Source: Hippea sp. (lineage in GTDB: Bacteria > Campylobacterota_A > Desulfurellia > Desulfurellales > Hippeaceae). From it: a stretch of 22,344 nucleotides of DNA. This document shows, piece by piece, positions 1-8,522 of the stretch. The stretch lies in the NCBI GenBank assembly GCA_015486705.1, contig WFRG01000030.1, positions 1 to 22,344 of the forward strand. Direction: 5' to 3'. The notes beneath the pieces were generated by a model, which saw only the letters and a list, made by a program, of their open reading frames with translations, had not been told where the DNA came from and did no database searches. Both the position numbers and the translations under genes were made by a program. Position 1 is the stretch's first letter; the number at the start of each line of letters is the position of its first letter.

Positions 1-809
1 CTGAAGATGAAATAAAGAAGGCATATAGAAGATTGGCAAGGAAATATCATCCGGATTTAAATCCGAACAACAAAGAAGCTGAGAAGAAATTTAAAGAGGT
101 GAACGAAGCTTATTCTATTTTATCAGACCCTGAAAAGCGCAAGCAGTATGATCAATTTGGATTCTCTAATTTTGAATCTGGTGCTGGAGGTTATGATTTT
201 AGTCAATTCAAAAATTTTGGGTTTGATTTTGGAAACTTTAGAGGTAGGTCTACTTCTGAGGATTTCGATATAGGGGATTTGTTTGAAAACCTGTTTGGCG
301 CAAGTAGAAGGACAGGATTTAGAAGCACCTATGAGCCAAAGGGTGCAGATATTTATTACACAATGGATTTGGACTTTATGGATGCCGTCAAAGGTACAAC
401 TATAACATTAAATATTAATGATGAGAGGGTTAAGGTTAAGATACCTGCTGGTATAAAGGACGGCACTAAACTGAAAGTTCCAGGCAAGGGTCAACCAGGC
501 CCAGGAGGCAGAGGTGATTTGCATATAATCGTTAATGTTAAACCCAATCCAGATTTTGAAATTAAAGACGGAAAACTTTATACGACGTTTGAGATTCCAT
601 TAGTTACAGCACTGTTCGGCGGAACAGCTGAGGTTAGAACACCCGATGGCACTGTTAAGATTAAGATACCAAAAGGAACCCAGTGTGAGCAAGTATTTAA
701 AATAAAAGGTAAGGGAATCGGTGGTGATTCACTTTATGCAAAGGTAAAAGTTAAAATACCTAAGAATGTGAGAGAAGATGAGCATATAAAACGGGTATTG
801 GAGGCATAA
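1..809 (+). CDS. cbpA: DnaJ-family co-chaperone CbpA (5' end outside window)
   Basis: This is a J-domain co-chaperone that stimulates DnaK ATPase and delivers substrates in the cytoplasm. The frame is open from base 3 to the TAA at 807-809. A TTG at 33 lies inside helix II of the J domain and is not the start, because the sequence before it reads [10 protein letters not shown], a normal J-domain helix. The true start lies upstream of the window. The HPD motif (bases 48-56) is followed by a Gly/Phe-rich linker (roughly bases 170-260) and two C-terminal substrate-binding beta domains. The four CxxCxGxG zinc-finger repeats of type I DnaJ are absent, which makes this a type II (CbpA-like) protein. 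The next gene is hspR, 3 nt downstream, a partnership known from Campylobacter and Helicobacter. HspR probably represses the operon, but the promoter is outside the window. Confidence 0.93.
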   Translation, partial: EDEIKKAYRRLARKYHPDLNPNNKEAEKKFKEVNEAYSILSDPEKRKQYDQFGFSNFESGAGGYDFSQFKNFGFDFGNFRGRSTSEDFDIGDLFENLFGASRRTGFRSTYEPKGADIYYTMDLDFMDAVKGTTITLNINDERVKVKIPAGIKDGTKLKVPGKGQPGPGGRGDLHIIVNVKPNPDFEIKDGKLYTTFEIPLVTALFGGTAEVRTPDGTVKIKIPKGTQCEQVFKIKGKGIGGDSLYAKVKVKIPKNVREDEHIKRVLEA

Positions 810-812
810 GCT

Positions 813-1187
813 ATGAAAAGAAAAAATGGATATTACACTATAGGAATGGTAGCCGAAATTTTGAATGTGCATCCTCATACATTGAGGGAATATGAGAGAG
901 AAGGGCTTATTAATCCTATAAGGACAACCGGTAATATCAGACTTTATACCGATGATGATATTGAAGATATAAAGTTTATAAGGGAAATGACACAGGAGTT
1001 GGGTGTTAACCTTGCTGGTGTTGATATTATAATGAGAATGAAAAGGCAGATAGAACAGCTTCATGAGGTTATAGAAAATCTTGAAAAGGCTTTAAGAAGG
1101 AAAATTGAGGAAGAACAGGCAAGAAAGAGTAGCCTTGTTAAGAAGAAACCGTCTAACATAGTTGAAATAAAAATAGAAAGGGAGTAG
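813..1187 (+). CDS. hspR: HspR, MerR-family heat-shock repressor
   Basis: A 124-residue MerR-type DNA-binding repressor. The N-terminal winged helix-turn-helix spans about residues 8-75: YTIGMVAEILNVHPHTLREY, then the wing with GNIRLYTDDDI. The segment at about residues 80-110 (MKRQIEQLHEVIENLEKALR) looks like a dimerisation coiled coil, and the C-terminal tail is basic. Known HspR proteins repress dnaK, cbpA or clpB through HAIR operators and usually need DnaK as co-repressor. Position directly after cbpA supports HspR over other MerR proteins. The ATG has a GGAGG ribosome site at 800-804, inside the end of cbpA, so translation is probably coupled. Its stop lies one base from the stop of the convergent proC. 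Confidence 0.92.
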   Translation: MKRKNGYYTIGMVAEILNVHPHTLREYEREGLINPIRTTGNIRLYTDDDIEDIKFIREMTQELGVNLAGVDIIMRMKRQIEQLHEVIENLEKALRRKIEEEQARKSSLVKKKPSNIVEIKIERE

Positions 1188-1188
1188 G

Positions 1189-1992
1189 CTACTTGCCCAA
1201 CTCCTCAGATCTCTTTGTTGCGGCGTATACCGCTTCTATGAATGCTCCACGTACACCGCTTTTTTCTAATTCGGCCAAGCCAAAAATTGTTGTTCCGCCG
1301 GGTGATGCCACCATGTCTTTGAGCTCTGCTGGGTGTTTGCCCGTTTTTAAGACTAGCTCTGCAGCACCTTTCACCGTTTGGGCAGCGAGTTTCAATGCGT
1401 CTTCCCTTCTTAATCCTACCTTTACACCGCCGTCTGCCAATGCTTCTATAACTTCAAAAATATAAGCAGGACCGCTTCCTGATAAACCTGTTACAGCATC
1501 CATGTAACGTTCATTGTGTATTACAACGACCTCGCCAACAAGCCCAAGTATCGCCATTGCCATCTCTTCATCTTCTTTTGTTGTTCGCGGTCCGCAGTAT
1601 ATGGCACTTGCTGCCTGTTTTACAATTGCTGCTATGTTTGGCATCACGCGGATAAATCTGCCTTTTTTGAGGACAGAGCGCATAACTTCCACTTTAATCC
1701 CTGCTGCTATTGATATTATGAGTTTGCTGTTGTCGATGAATGGGTAGATGTTTTGCAAACAATCCACTATATCTATTGGTTGTATAGCTAATATTATTAT
1801 ATCGGATTCTTTGGCCAACTCTGGATTGTCAAGTGCCTTAACTCCGTATTTTTCTTCAACTTTTTTAACAACTTCAGGCTTGTCTGAAATTACGATGTTC
1901 TTTTTACTAATGCCTACACTCAACAGCCCGCTTAAAAGCGCCGAGCCCATTTTACCAACACCGATAATACCTATAATTTTGTCTTTTAGCAT
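1189..1992 (-). CDS. proC: Pyrroline-5-carboxylate reductase
   Basis: Catalyses the last step of proline synthesis, NAD(P)H-dependent reduction of 1-pyrroline-5-carboxylate. The 267-residue length is normal for the family. The N-terminal Rossmann motif is GVGKMG at residues 11-16. The C-terminal half holds the ProC dimerisation signature GSGPAYIFEVIEALADGG, and the active-site region reads VASPGGTT. The ATG at 1992-1990 has a strong AGGGGG ribosome site just upstream (about 1997-2003). The gene stands alone on the minus strand, between convergent hspR and the divergent pilus operon, so it is probably transcribed from its own promoter. Confidence 0.96.
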   Translation of the reverse strand: MLKDKIIGIIGVGKMGSALLSGLLSVGISKKNIVISDKPEVVKKVEEKYGVKALDNPELAKESDIIILAIQPIDIVDCLQNIYPFIDNSKLIISIAAGIKVEVMRSVLKKGRFIRVMPNIAAIVKQAASAIYCGPRTTKEDEEMAMAILGLVGEVVVIHNERYMDAVTGLSGSGPAYIFEVIEALADGGVKVGLRREDALKLAAQTVKGAAELVLKTGKHPAELKDMVASPGGTTIFGLAELEKSGVRGAFIEAVYAATKRSEELGK

Positions 1993-2183
1993 AAGAACCC
2001 CCTTGTTTTTTCAAGTAAGATTATAAAAAAATACCAAAAAAGCAAGGGTTTAGATGTTTTTATTGAGAAATTTGTGTTTTTACGATTTTTTCATGGGCTT
2101 TGCCATATTTTTATAAGAGAATTTGGTTTATTAAAGTTAAACTTGCTCTTGATGTGTTTAAACTTCTGAAGGAGGAAATTGAG
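1993..2183. other. Divergent intergenic region proC / pilus operon
   Basis: A 191-bp, very AT-rich spacer that must hold outward promoters for proC (minus) and the pilus operon (plus). For the plus direction the best candidate is TTTTCA (2088-2093) with TATAAG (2112-2117), an 18-nt spacer and a partial sigma-70 match only. I saw no sigma-54 site with the required GG-N10-GC spacing. No conserved RNA structure was recognised. Confidence 0.4.
2013..2025 (-). promoter_or_regulatory. Candidate proC promoter (-10 element)
   Basis: On the minus strand a perfect TATAAT lies at 2025-2020. The predicted transcription start near 2013 gives a leader of about 20 nt that contains the proC ribosome site. 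The -35 is poor: TTGCTT is present upstream but only 14 nt away, and nothing convincing sits at 17 nt. The T-rich surroundings may compensate. The call rests on the -10 match and its position. Confidence 0.45.
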
Positions 2184-2525
2184 ATGCAGTGGAATAAGGT
2201 GAAAATAATTATTTTTGTATCAATTTTTGTTTTAATTTTTTGCTTTTCTAATATTGTCGTTGCTAAAGTAGAGTACATCAAAGGTGAAATTATTAGCGTA
2301 AATAAAAATATTCTAACTATTTTTAACTTTGAAACACAAGAGAAAGAAAATTATCTTATTACTGACAAAACAGATATTAAATCTGACTCATTAGTATTAC
2401 TTGCAAAAGGTAAAACTTTGCTTAAAACAAATAGGTTTTTAAGAAAAGGGTATGAGGTGCTAATTGAGGTAAATGCTGAAAATAAAACTCTTATTAAAAT
2501 TACAGTTAAGGAGATTCCAAAATGA
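2184..2525 (+). CDS. Small exported protein, possibly PilY2-like
   Basis: A 113-residue protein of unrecognised family. I place the start at ATG 2184 because an excellent AAGGAGG site (2169-2175) lies 8 nt upstream; the longer open frame from 2100 has no such site. Residues about 7-27 are a hydrophobic signal peptide or N-terminal anchor ending near VVA. The mature part of about 85 residues is beta-rich, with the rhythm of a small OB- or SH3-like barrel: YIKGEIISVNKNILTI, then a late GYEVLIEV strand. It overlaps pilY1 by 4 nt (ATGA) and so should be co-translated with it. Pseudomonas also encodes a small exported protein, PilY2, beside pilY1. The resemblance here is in size, location and overall pattern, not demonstrated homology. 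Confidence 0.75.
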   Translation: MQWNKVKIIIFVSIFVLIFCFSNIVVAKVEYIKGEIISVNKNILTIFNFETQEKENYLITDKTDIKSDSLVLLAKGKTLLKTNRFLRKGYEVLIEVNAENKTLIKITVKEIPK

Positions 2526-5500
2526 AAAAAATATTGTTTGTTTTGGTGTTTATTATAACACTTTATCCCCGTATTTCTGCTGCTTCTATGACTGATTACT
2601 GCGCAGTACCACCGTTTATAACCCAATCCGTTTATCCTAATATTCTGATTATTCTGGATAATTCTGGGAGTATGTATAATTTTGCTTATAAAAATGACTT
2701 TAATCCGTCTATTACTTATTATGGCTATTTTGATTCTAATAAAAAGTATAAATACGATAATAGCGGTGAGTATTTTTATGAGGATGCATCCGGTGAGTGG
2801 GATGGTAATTTTTTGAATTGGCTTACCATGAGAAGAGTGGATATATTAAAAAAAGTGTTAGCCGGTGGCAGAGAAGAAAAAATAGGGGGAGTGTGGTATT
2901 TAATAGGTGCTCCAGATCCTGATAGAGACTACAATAAAGAATATAGCAATGTAGATGATTATACGCCATATAGTGGGAGTCAAAGTTTTCTTGTTACTGG
3001 TGGTAAATTTTATGTTGGGTATTGGGATGGAAACGTTTTTTATTATTATAACAACCCTTATTATATAAAGATTAAACTTGAAGGTGAAAAAACTGGTATA
3101 GTTCAGAAAATGTGGAATAAAGTTAGGTTCGGACTTATGTTTTTTAATGTAGGAAATAAATATGAGGATGGAGTTAACTTAGATGGTGGATATGTGGCGG
3201 AATGGATATCGGGGCCAGGTGAAAATCAGGACTTGGTAAATGAGATTAGAAATGTAGAGCCTTCGACCTGGACTCCTTTAGCTGAGACTTATTATGAGGT
3301 CATAAGATATTTTGAGGCGGAAGGCTCTGCATATAATAGAGGCGTTGATTACTCTCATAATGATCCTGTTCAGTATAGATGTCAAAAAAACTTTGTTCTT
3401 CTTATTACTGATGGTGAATCAACAAAAGATAAGAATTTACCTGGGAGTTATTTTGATGGCAGCGTTGAAAAGGTGACAGATTCCAATTTAAATATTAAAA
3501 CATGGATGGATAAAATTGCAGAGAACGAGGGTTATTCATCCCAATGGGATTCTGATTTTTCAGGGGATGGAACTTATTATTTGGAGGGTGTAGCCTATTA
3601 TAGTCATGTTTCTGATTTAAGAAATGATATGAACGGCACTCAAAACTTAAGCTTATATGTAGTCTATACATTTGGGAATAGTGATATAGCCAGAGATTTA
3701 CTGAAAAAAGCCGCAAAGTATGGTGGATTTAACGATATGAATGATGACGACGTACCTGATTTACAGAAAGAATGGGATAGTAACGGAGATGGGGTACCGG
3801 ATAACTATTTTGAAGCTCAAGATGGATATAAAATTGAGGAAGACATATATAAGGTTATTTCTAATATTTTGAAAAAAACATCTTCCGGTACCTCTGTTTC
3901 TGTTTTGGCAAAACGAGTAAATATGGGATCTTTGCTTAATCAGGCTGTATTTTATGCAAAGAAAGATATAGACGGAACAGATATAAATTGGATAGGTCAG
4001 TTGTTTACGTATTGGTTCTATATTAATGGTTATGTACAGAATATTAGAGAGGATACAATTACAAACCATGCTTTAGATATTTGTTCATATGGATCATCTG
4101 GTGGGGATGAAATACTGGAATTTAACGTTGATAACACTACTGGCGATCTTGAAATAAAGAAATACAAGAGCATGTGCGATGGTAGTATAGATAATAGTAC
4201 ACCTCCATACACTGCTTATAGTTTGGATAACCTCAGTAGCTTATGGGAAGCAGGGGAAATATTGGCAACGACATCTCCGGATGATAGAGTCATCTATACT
4301 GTCGGTAGTGATAATACCCTTGTACCGTTTGATATAGATAACGAGAATGAATTCAAAAGTTACCTTGGTGATAATTCTACGTTTCCTGATAATATGACTG
4401 TTGAGGACATTATCAATTATATAAGAGGTAAGGATATTTCGGGTGCCAGAAATAGAAGCTATGATAACGGGACAAAAACGTGGAAGTTAGGGGATATTAT
4501 TTACTCGTCGCCAAAAGTAGTTTATTATGACAACTATTCAATGGTTTTTGTCGGTGCAAATGATGGTATGTTGCATGCATTTAGATTGGGTAATGTTGCG
4601 CAAAATGGTTTAGGTGTTTATCAAGCGGCAAAATTAACAAATAGCGTGGGCGACAGCGGTTATTCTGAATTAGGCAAGGAAGAATGGGCTTTTATTCCAA
4701 AGGATGTATTGCCATATTTGAGATATCTTGCAGATCCTAATTATTGTCACATATACACTGTAGATTTAACACCTTTTATTGTTTACGATACAGATCAATC
4801 GGGTGGTGGTTTAAATGTTAACAAAATTATACTGATTGGTGGTATGAGGATGGGTGGTGGTGTAACAGGATGTACAGCGGCTGATGGTTGTATAAATCCC
4901 CCAAGCGATACATGTCCGTCCTCAGCTTACAATAGTGATAATGGTAGCTGCGTGGGCAGGTCTTCTTACTTTGCTCTTGATATAACAGACCCAACCAAGC
5001 CTAAGTTTTTGTGGGAGTTCAATAGACCCGGTTTAGGCTTTTCTTATTCCGGTCCAGGTATAATAAAGAGAAAGGCAGATAATGGCAGCACTGTTTATTA
5101 TGTAGTTTTTACATCTGGTCCAACGGATTATGAAGGGAAATCAGCTCAGGATTTGCATTTGTATATATTAAGATTAAATAGTAATTTTACGATTAATAAA
5201 GTATTTGATGAAACAAATAAAATAGGAAACCAAAATCATGCATTTGGCTCACGAATCATGAGCGATGGCATTGATAAAGATGGTGATGGGAATACGGATT
5301 TACTATTTTTTGGTATGACTCAACTTAATGGTAGCGCATGGCAGGGTAATGTTTTTGCAATAAGGCCCAATGATAGTTTAAATCCTGATGATTGGGATTA
5401 TTTTAAAGTCTTCAATAAAGGTACGAGCGCAATAACTTCAAGCATTAAGTATATGAAGTGTTTTAATCACGATTACATATATTTCGGTACAGGGAGATGG

Positions 5501-6070
5501 TATTATAGAGGTGACGATCCAGGACAGAATAGTAACGATCAAGAGCAGCTATACGGTGTTATGATAGATGGTTGTTTTGATGGAAATTGTAATGTGAATC
5601 AGGCAAAAAATACCGATCAGTCGTGTAATGAGTTAGATAGCAATATAAAGGTTTGGGCTTGGAAGGTGGATCTTGACCCTAAAGAAGAAGGTTTTGATAA
5701 AGAAAGACTAATATCTGATCCAGCTGTTGATCCAGCGGATAACCTTGTTTTCTTTGCAACGTCTGAACCCTCATCTGACATTTGTGATTTCGGTGGACGT
5801 TCGAGAATGTGGGGTTTGAACTGTGCAAGTGGCTTGAGTATGTTTGAAAGTTGTCCCAATGGGGGAAGTTATAAGTCCAAAATTTTGTCTACAGCTGTAC
5901 TAATGCAGCTGTCAAGGGGGAATATTGTTCAGGTGAATGAAAATTCGTTTGTCAAAAAAGGCGGAAAGGCAACTAATTGGTACACTGGTATAACGCCAGA
6001 AACTCCTCCAATTTTGCCATCAGAAGGCAGTAAAATAAAGCCCTATATTATGTTATGGATGGAAAAATAG
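2522..6070 (+). CDS. pilY1: PilY1-type type IV pilus tip adhesin
   Basis: A 1182-residue exported protein, probably the calcium-dependent tip adhesin and assembly factor of type IV pili. A signal peptide covers residues 1 to about 20. A von Willebrand A domain follows, with a MIDAS motif D46-N-S-G-S50. A long insert before residue 450 carries two Asp-rich calcium-type loops, from D405 (DMNDDDVPD) and from D419 (DSNGDGVPD). The PilY1 C-terminal beta-propeller begins near W654 (WKLGDIIYSSP, then VGANDGMLHAF) and continues through AFIPKDVLPYL and YFALDITDPTKP. It holds an EF-hand-like loop DKDGDGNTD at residues 918-926, at the place where the Pseudomonas PilY1 calcium site occurs in the family. 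AAGGAG at 2508-2513 serves the ATG. It is followed by minor prepilins, whereas in Pseudomonas the minor pilins come before pilY1. Confidence 0.93.
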   Translation: MKKILFVLVFIITLYPRISAASMTDYCAVPPFITQSVYPNILIILDNSGSMYNFAYKNDFNPSITYYGYFDSNKKYKYDNSGEYFYEDASGEWDGNFLNWLTMRRVDILKKVLAGGREEKIGGVWYLIGAPDPDRDYNKEYSNVDDYTPYSGSQSFLVTGGKFYVGYWDGNVFYYYNNPYYIKIKLEGEKTGIVQKMWNKVRFGLMFFNVGNKYEDGVNLDGGYVAEWISGPGENQDLVNEIRNVEPSTWTPLAETYYEVIRYFEAEGSAYNRGVDYSHNDPVQYRCQKNFVLLITDGESTKDKNLPGSYFDGSVEKVTDSNLNIKTWMDKIAENEGYSSQWDSDFSGDGTYYLEGVAYYSHVSDLRNDMNGTQNLSLYVVYTFGNSDIARDLLKKAAKYGGFNDMNDDDVPDLQKEWDSNGDGVPDNYFEAQDGYKIEEDIYKVISNILKKTSSGTSVSVLAKRVNMGSLLNQAVFYAKKDIDGTDINWIGQLFTYWFYINGYVQNIREDTITNHALDICSYGSSGGDEILEFNVDNTTGDLEIKKYKSMCDGSIDNSTPPYTAYSLDNLSSLWEAGEILATTSPDDRVIYTVGSDNTLVPFDIDNENEFKSYLGDNSTFPDNMTVEDIINYIRGKDISGARNRSYDNGTKTWKLGDIIYSSPKVVYYDNYSMVFVGANDGMLHAFRLGNVAQNGLGVYQAAKLTNSVGDSGYSELGKEEWAFIPKDVLPYLRYLADPNYCHIYTVDLTPFIVYDTDQSGGGLNVNKIILIGGMRMGGGVTGCTAADGCINPPSDTCPSSAYNSDNGSCVGRSSYFALDITDPTKPKFLWEFNRPGLGFSYSGPGIIKRKADNGSTVYYVVFTSGPTDYEGKSAQDLHLYILRLNSNFTINKVFDETNKIGNQNHAFGSRIMSDGIDKDGDGNTDLLFFGMTQLNGSAWQGNVFAIRPNDSLNPDDWDYFKVFNKGTSAITSSIKYMKCFNHDYIYFGTGRWYYRGDDPGQNSNDQEQLYGVMIDGCFDGNCNVNQAKNTDQSCNELDSNIKVWAWKVDLDPKEEGFDKERLISDPAVDPADNLVFFATSEPSSDICDFGGRSRMWGLNCASGLSMFESCPNGGSYKSKILSTAVLMQLSRGNIVQVNENSFVKKGGKATNWYTGITPETPPILPSEGSKIKPYIMLWMEK

Positions 6071-6531
6071 TAAATATAAAAGGTCTAACTCTTATAGAAC
6101 TTTTGGTTGTTATAGCCGTTTTGGCTATTATTTTGTCTATTTCTATACCATCTTATAATAGATGGTTGGCAAAAAATAGACTGGAGAGTGATGTAAATAA
6201 GATTTATTCAACGTTGAATGATTTGAGGATGAAGGCGTTTACGCAGAAGGTGGAGTGTAAGTTGGTTTGGAGTAGTGACGAGTTTTATAATATGACAGTA
6301 TATTGTGGCAATATAAATATCGGTGAGATTACTTTGCATTATAAATTTAAGGGTGGTATGAGTTGTAATGTAAAGTACGTTGATTTTTCCACCGATGGTA
6401 CTGCGGACCATTTGGGTAAAATTTTTTACTCTGGTGGTGATAATTTTGGTGCTAAATATGATTGTGTTAAAATTTCGAGATTTAGAATCCTAAAAGGTAA
6501 GATGTCAGGGGGCGATTGTGTCGCTCAATAA
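6055..6531 (+). CDS. fimT: FimT/GspH-like minor prepilin
   Basis: A 158-residue type IV prepilin-like protein. The class III signal is a 10-residue leader ending in Gly10, with predicted prepilin peptidase cleavage before Leu11 in G/LTLIELLVVIAVLAI. Glu15 is the conserved +5 glutamate of the mature protein. A hydrophobic helix continues to about residue 32. The globular part has four cysteines and a short length consistent with the GspH/FimT family, thought to help prime pilus assembly at the tip. The ATG at 6055 overlaps the end of pilY1 by 16 nt. No strong ribosome site is visible, so translation probably depends on pilY1 translation. FimT versus FimU cannot be decided from sequence alone. 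Confidence 0.82.
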   Translation: MDGKIVNIKGLTLIELLVVIAVLAIILSISIPSYNRWLAKNRLESDVNKIYSTLNDLRMKAFTQKVECKLVWSSDEFYNMTVYCGNINIGEITLHYKFKGGMSCNVKYVDFSTDGTADHLGKIFYSGGDNFGAKYDCVKISRFRILKGKMSGGDCVAQ

Positions 6532-6889
6532 GGGTTTTACGTTAATTGAACTTCTAATAAGTATGATCATTGTCTTGATAATTTTTTTGGCCTTGGATAA
6601 GGCTTTAATTTTGTACACTAAGATCAATGTGTTGAATGCTTTGAGGAACGAAGCTATTACATTGGCACAATCTTGCGTTGAGGATTTGAGAGTTGGTAAT
6701 GACTGCCCAGATAATTACACGTTTAATTATAGAAATTACGCGGTTGATTATATAATTAATGCGCCCGACGTGAATAGTTTGGATAATGGAACGACAAATA
6801 ATATTGCAGTTACGGTAAGTTACTCCTATGCTGGATCCAACTTTTTGTACGAGATTGAAACTGTTATTTATAAGGATATCAGCAAATGA
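6518..6889 (+). CDS. pilV: PilV-like minor prepilin
   Basis: A 123-residue prepilin-like protein. The leader is six residues (MSLNKG), with cleavage predicted before Phe7 in G/FTLIELLISMIIVLI. Glu11 is the +5 glutamate. The start is GTG at 6518, chosen because it leaves the typical short leader and has a GGGGG-rich site about 6508-6512. It overlaps the preceding prepilin gene by 14 nt. Position between FimT-like and PilW-like genes suggests PilV (GspI-like). The C-terminal half has no diagnostic motif and is short for PilV, so the subfamily is inferred from order. Confidence 0.75.
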   Translation: MSLNKGFTLIELLISMIIVLIIFLALDKALILYTKINVLNALRNEAITLAQSCVEDLRVGNDCPDNYTFNYRNYAVDYIINAPDVNSLDNGTTNNIAVTVSYSYAGSNFLYEIETVIYKDISK

Positions 6890-7929
6890 TAAATAACAAA
6901 GGTTTGACACTTGTAGAATTGCTTGTCGCTTTGGCTATATTTGCCATAGTTATTGCTATAATATTTAATAGCTACCTTTCTATACTCAAGCCTCAGAATC
7001 AGCAGGTAAGTATAGCAGAAAATAACATGAACAGAATTGTTGGCTTAGAGGTTTTAAGAAAGGACATAGAGATGGCGGGTTTTGGCTTGCCTTGGGAGGT
7101 GGATACAAGTTATTCTGAGGCTGCAAGTAATTCTTCATATACTCCGGATCCTTCTGATTTGAATGCTAAAGATCCAAATGAACCGCCGGCGTTTTCTTTT
7201 TCTAATAATGGTAATACTAAAGCCAATAACTCAGATGTTTTGGTTATACGCTCGACAATTGCTGCTTTGAATAGTGTAACCACGCACTGGGGATACCTTT
7301 ATAAAGATGCCTACGGTAATACTCACTTTAACAATTTGGGAGACAACAGTAGTATAGATGGGAGTTCATATTTTATCGTTGTTGAACCTGTTGCTATGCA
7401 GTTTGAGAAATATTTAACATACAACAACATATCGTCTTTTGATACAGAAGGGAAAATCTATCTGGTCTTTGGTCTTAGCGATAATGGAGAAAGAATGCCT
7501 TTTAACAGGGTCGATTACTATCTAAAGAAACCAGACACGAATTTTCCGAAAGTGTGTGATAATGACACTTACATACTTTACAGGGCTACTATAAATCAGA
7601 GTAATGGCGAAAGAAATCCTCAACCAATTCTGGAATGCGTTAAGGATTTCCAGTTAGTTTTCCTGTGTTCCAATGGTGTTAATGCGTGTTTAGATAATGC
7701 TTATGACGAAAGAAAAGATTTGAAGCAGGTAAGAGTGTTTATACTATTGCAGGATGGCAAGAGTGATCCCAATTTTGAGTTTAAGAAAACGATTTATATA
7801 AAAGATAACGATGTTGATACGAGCAAATCTTTCACGCCGACCGGTGATGAGGTTCATTATCGATGGAAACTGATAGAGTTAATCGTTAACCCACTTAACA
7901 TAAACATCAGAGAAAGGAACCTCGAATGA
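6886..7929 (+). CDS. pilW: PilW-like minor prepilin
   Basis: A 347-residue prepilin-like protein with a six-residue leader MINNKG and predicted cleavage before Leu7 in G/LTLVELLVALAIFAI. Glu11 is at mature +5. The post-helix segment ENNMNRIVGLEVLRKDIEMAGFGLP matches the PilW/GspJ pattern, in which a long amphipathic helix ends in RxDxxxAGFG. The large C-terminal domain fits PilW, the biggest of the minor pilins. It starts with a 4-nt ATGA overlap on the previous gene and is followed by the same arrangement with pilX. It is expected in the priming complex at the pilus tip. Confidence 0.85.
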   Translation: MINNKGLTLVELLVALAIFAIVIAIIFNSYLSILKPQNQQVSIAENNMNRIVGLEVLRKDIEMAGFGLPWEVDTSYSEAASNSSYTPDPSDLNAKDPNEPPAFSFSNNGNTKANNSDVLVIRSTIAALNSVTTHWGYLYKDAYGNTHFNNLGDNSSIDGSSYFIVVEPVAMQFEKYLTYNNISSFDTEGKIYLVFGLSDNGERMPFNRVDYYLKKPDTNFPKVCDNDTYILYRATINQSNGERNPQPILECVKDFQLVFLCSNGVNACLDNAYDERKDLKQVRVFILLQDGKSDPNFEFKKTIYIKDNDVDTSKSFTPTGDEVHYRWKLIELIVNPLNINIRERNLE

Positions 7930-8456
7930 AAAACATAAGAGATAAGAAAGGACTTGCTTTAGTTATTGCTCTGGTTTTGTCACTTTTGGCGATGGGTTTT
8001 ATAGCGATATTAATGAACCTTGTTGTAACGGGAACTAAGATGTCTGGTTCTTCTAAGGTTTATACCTCAGCTCTTGAGTCTGCTAAAGGTGGGGTTGAGT
8101 ACTTTATTCAAAGCATGGCAGGTTTTGTGTATCATAAAGGTTTACCAACAGATACAACTGCAATGTGTAAAGTCCAGCAGGATACATCAAACTGGGCACA
8201 AAGTTGCCAGGGTTATATGCAGGCAAATTCAAGGATAAGTAGTGCTCAGGATCTTTCTTCTCACTCAAGCATAGACGACATTATTAACTATTATGACAGC
8301 AAGACTATTATGGGCGACTATGAGGTTTACATGAAATTGGTTGATGCCCGTGGCTCTGCCGATGGTAAGTGGTATTACACGTTTGACGTTGTTGCTGAGA
8401 ATAAAAATAACACAAACGAGAGAGCATGGTTGATTGTGTTTATAAGAACAGATTGA
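7926..8456 (+). CDS. pilX: PilX-like minor pilin
   Basis: A 176-residue protein, last of the pilus-tip operon. The N-terminus is KKG/LALVIALVLSLLAMGF, with cleavage predicted after Gly9. The residue at mature +5 is Ile14, so the conserved Glu5 of ordinary pilins is missing. Lack of Glu5 is expected for PilX/GspK-type proteins, which begin a pseudopilus rather than extend it. After the helix comes SSKVYTSALESAKGGVEYF, resembling the PilX pattern with Ala- and Glu-rich helix turns. AAGG at 7914-7917 and a 4-nt overlap with pilW support the ATG. No terminator is visible after the stop. Confidence 0.8.
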   Translation: MKNIRDKKGLALVIALVLSLLAMGFIAILMNLVVTGTKMSGSSKVYTSALESAKGGVEYFIQSMAGFVYHKGLPTDTTAMCKVQQDTSNWAQSCQGYMQANSRISSAQDLSSHSSIDDIINYYDSKTIMGDYEVYMKLVDARGSADGKWYYTFDVVAENKNNTNERAWLIVFIRTD

Positions 8457-8480
8457 TTGGTTTTGCATATGATTTTACCC

Positions 8481-8508
8481 TTGACAAATCTGAAGCTTTA
8501 AGTATATT
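8481..8508 (+). promoter_or_regulatory. Sigma-70 promoter for the tRNA pair
   Basis: TTGACA at 8481-8486 is a perfect -35. TATATT at 8503-8508 is a near-perfect -10, separated by 16 nt. Transcription would begin about 8514-8516, just before tRNA-Lys at 8523, as expected for a stable-RNA promoter. It is the best sigma-70 match in the window. It may also carry transcription into the downstream YrdC-like, dapL and folK genes, since no terminator separates them from the tRNAs. Confidence 0.85.
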
Positions 8509-8522
8509 TCATACTGCGAGGT

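Noticed and set aside
2002..2015. CTTG-TTTTTT-CAAG near the proC start, resembling half of an HspR HAIR operator
   Set aside because: HAIR sites need CTTGAGT-N7-ACTCAAG, which puts 13 nt between CTTG and CAAG. Here there are 6 and the flanking bases do not match.
2121..2146. TTTGG ... TTGCT upstream of the pilus operon, as a possible sigma-54 promoter
   Set aside because: Sigma-54 sites need 10 nt between GG and GC. Here there are 18 and the flanking consensus is missing.
2100..2183. 28-residue upstream extension of the small exported protein
   Set aside because: It lacks a ribosome site and would bury the signal peptide. AAGGAGG sits properly before ATG 2184.
5507..5515. RGD tripeptide in PilY1 (residues 996-998), as in the integrin-binding motif of Pseudomonas PilY1
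   Set aside because: It lies in the FGTGRWYYRGDDPG propeller segment, a different place from the Pseudomonas motif. A tripeptide match is likely chance in a non-pathogen-like genome.
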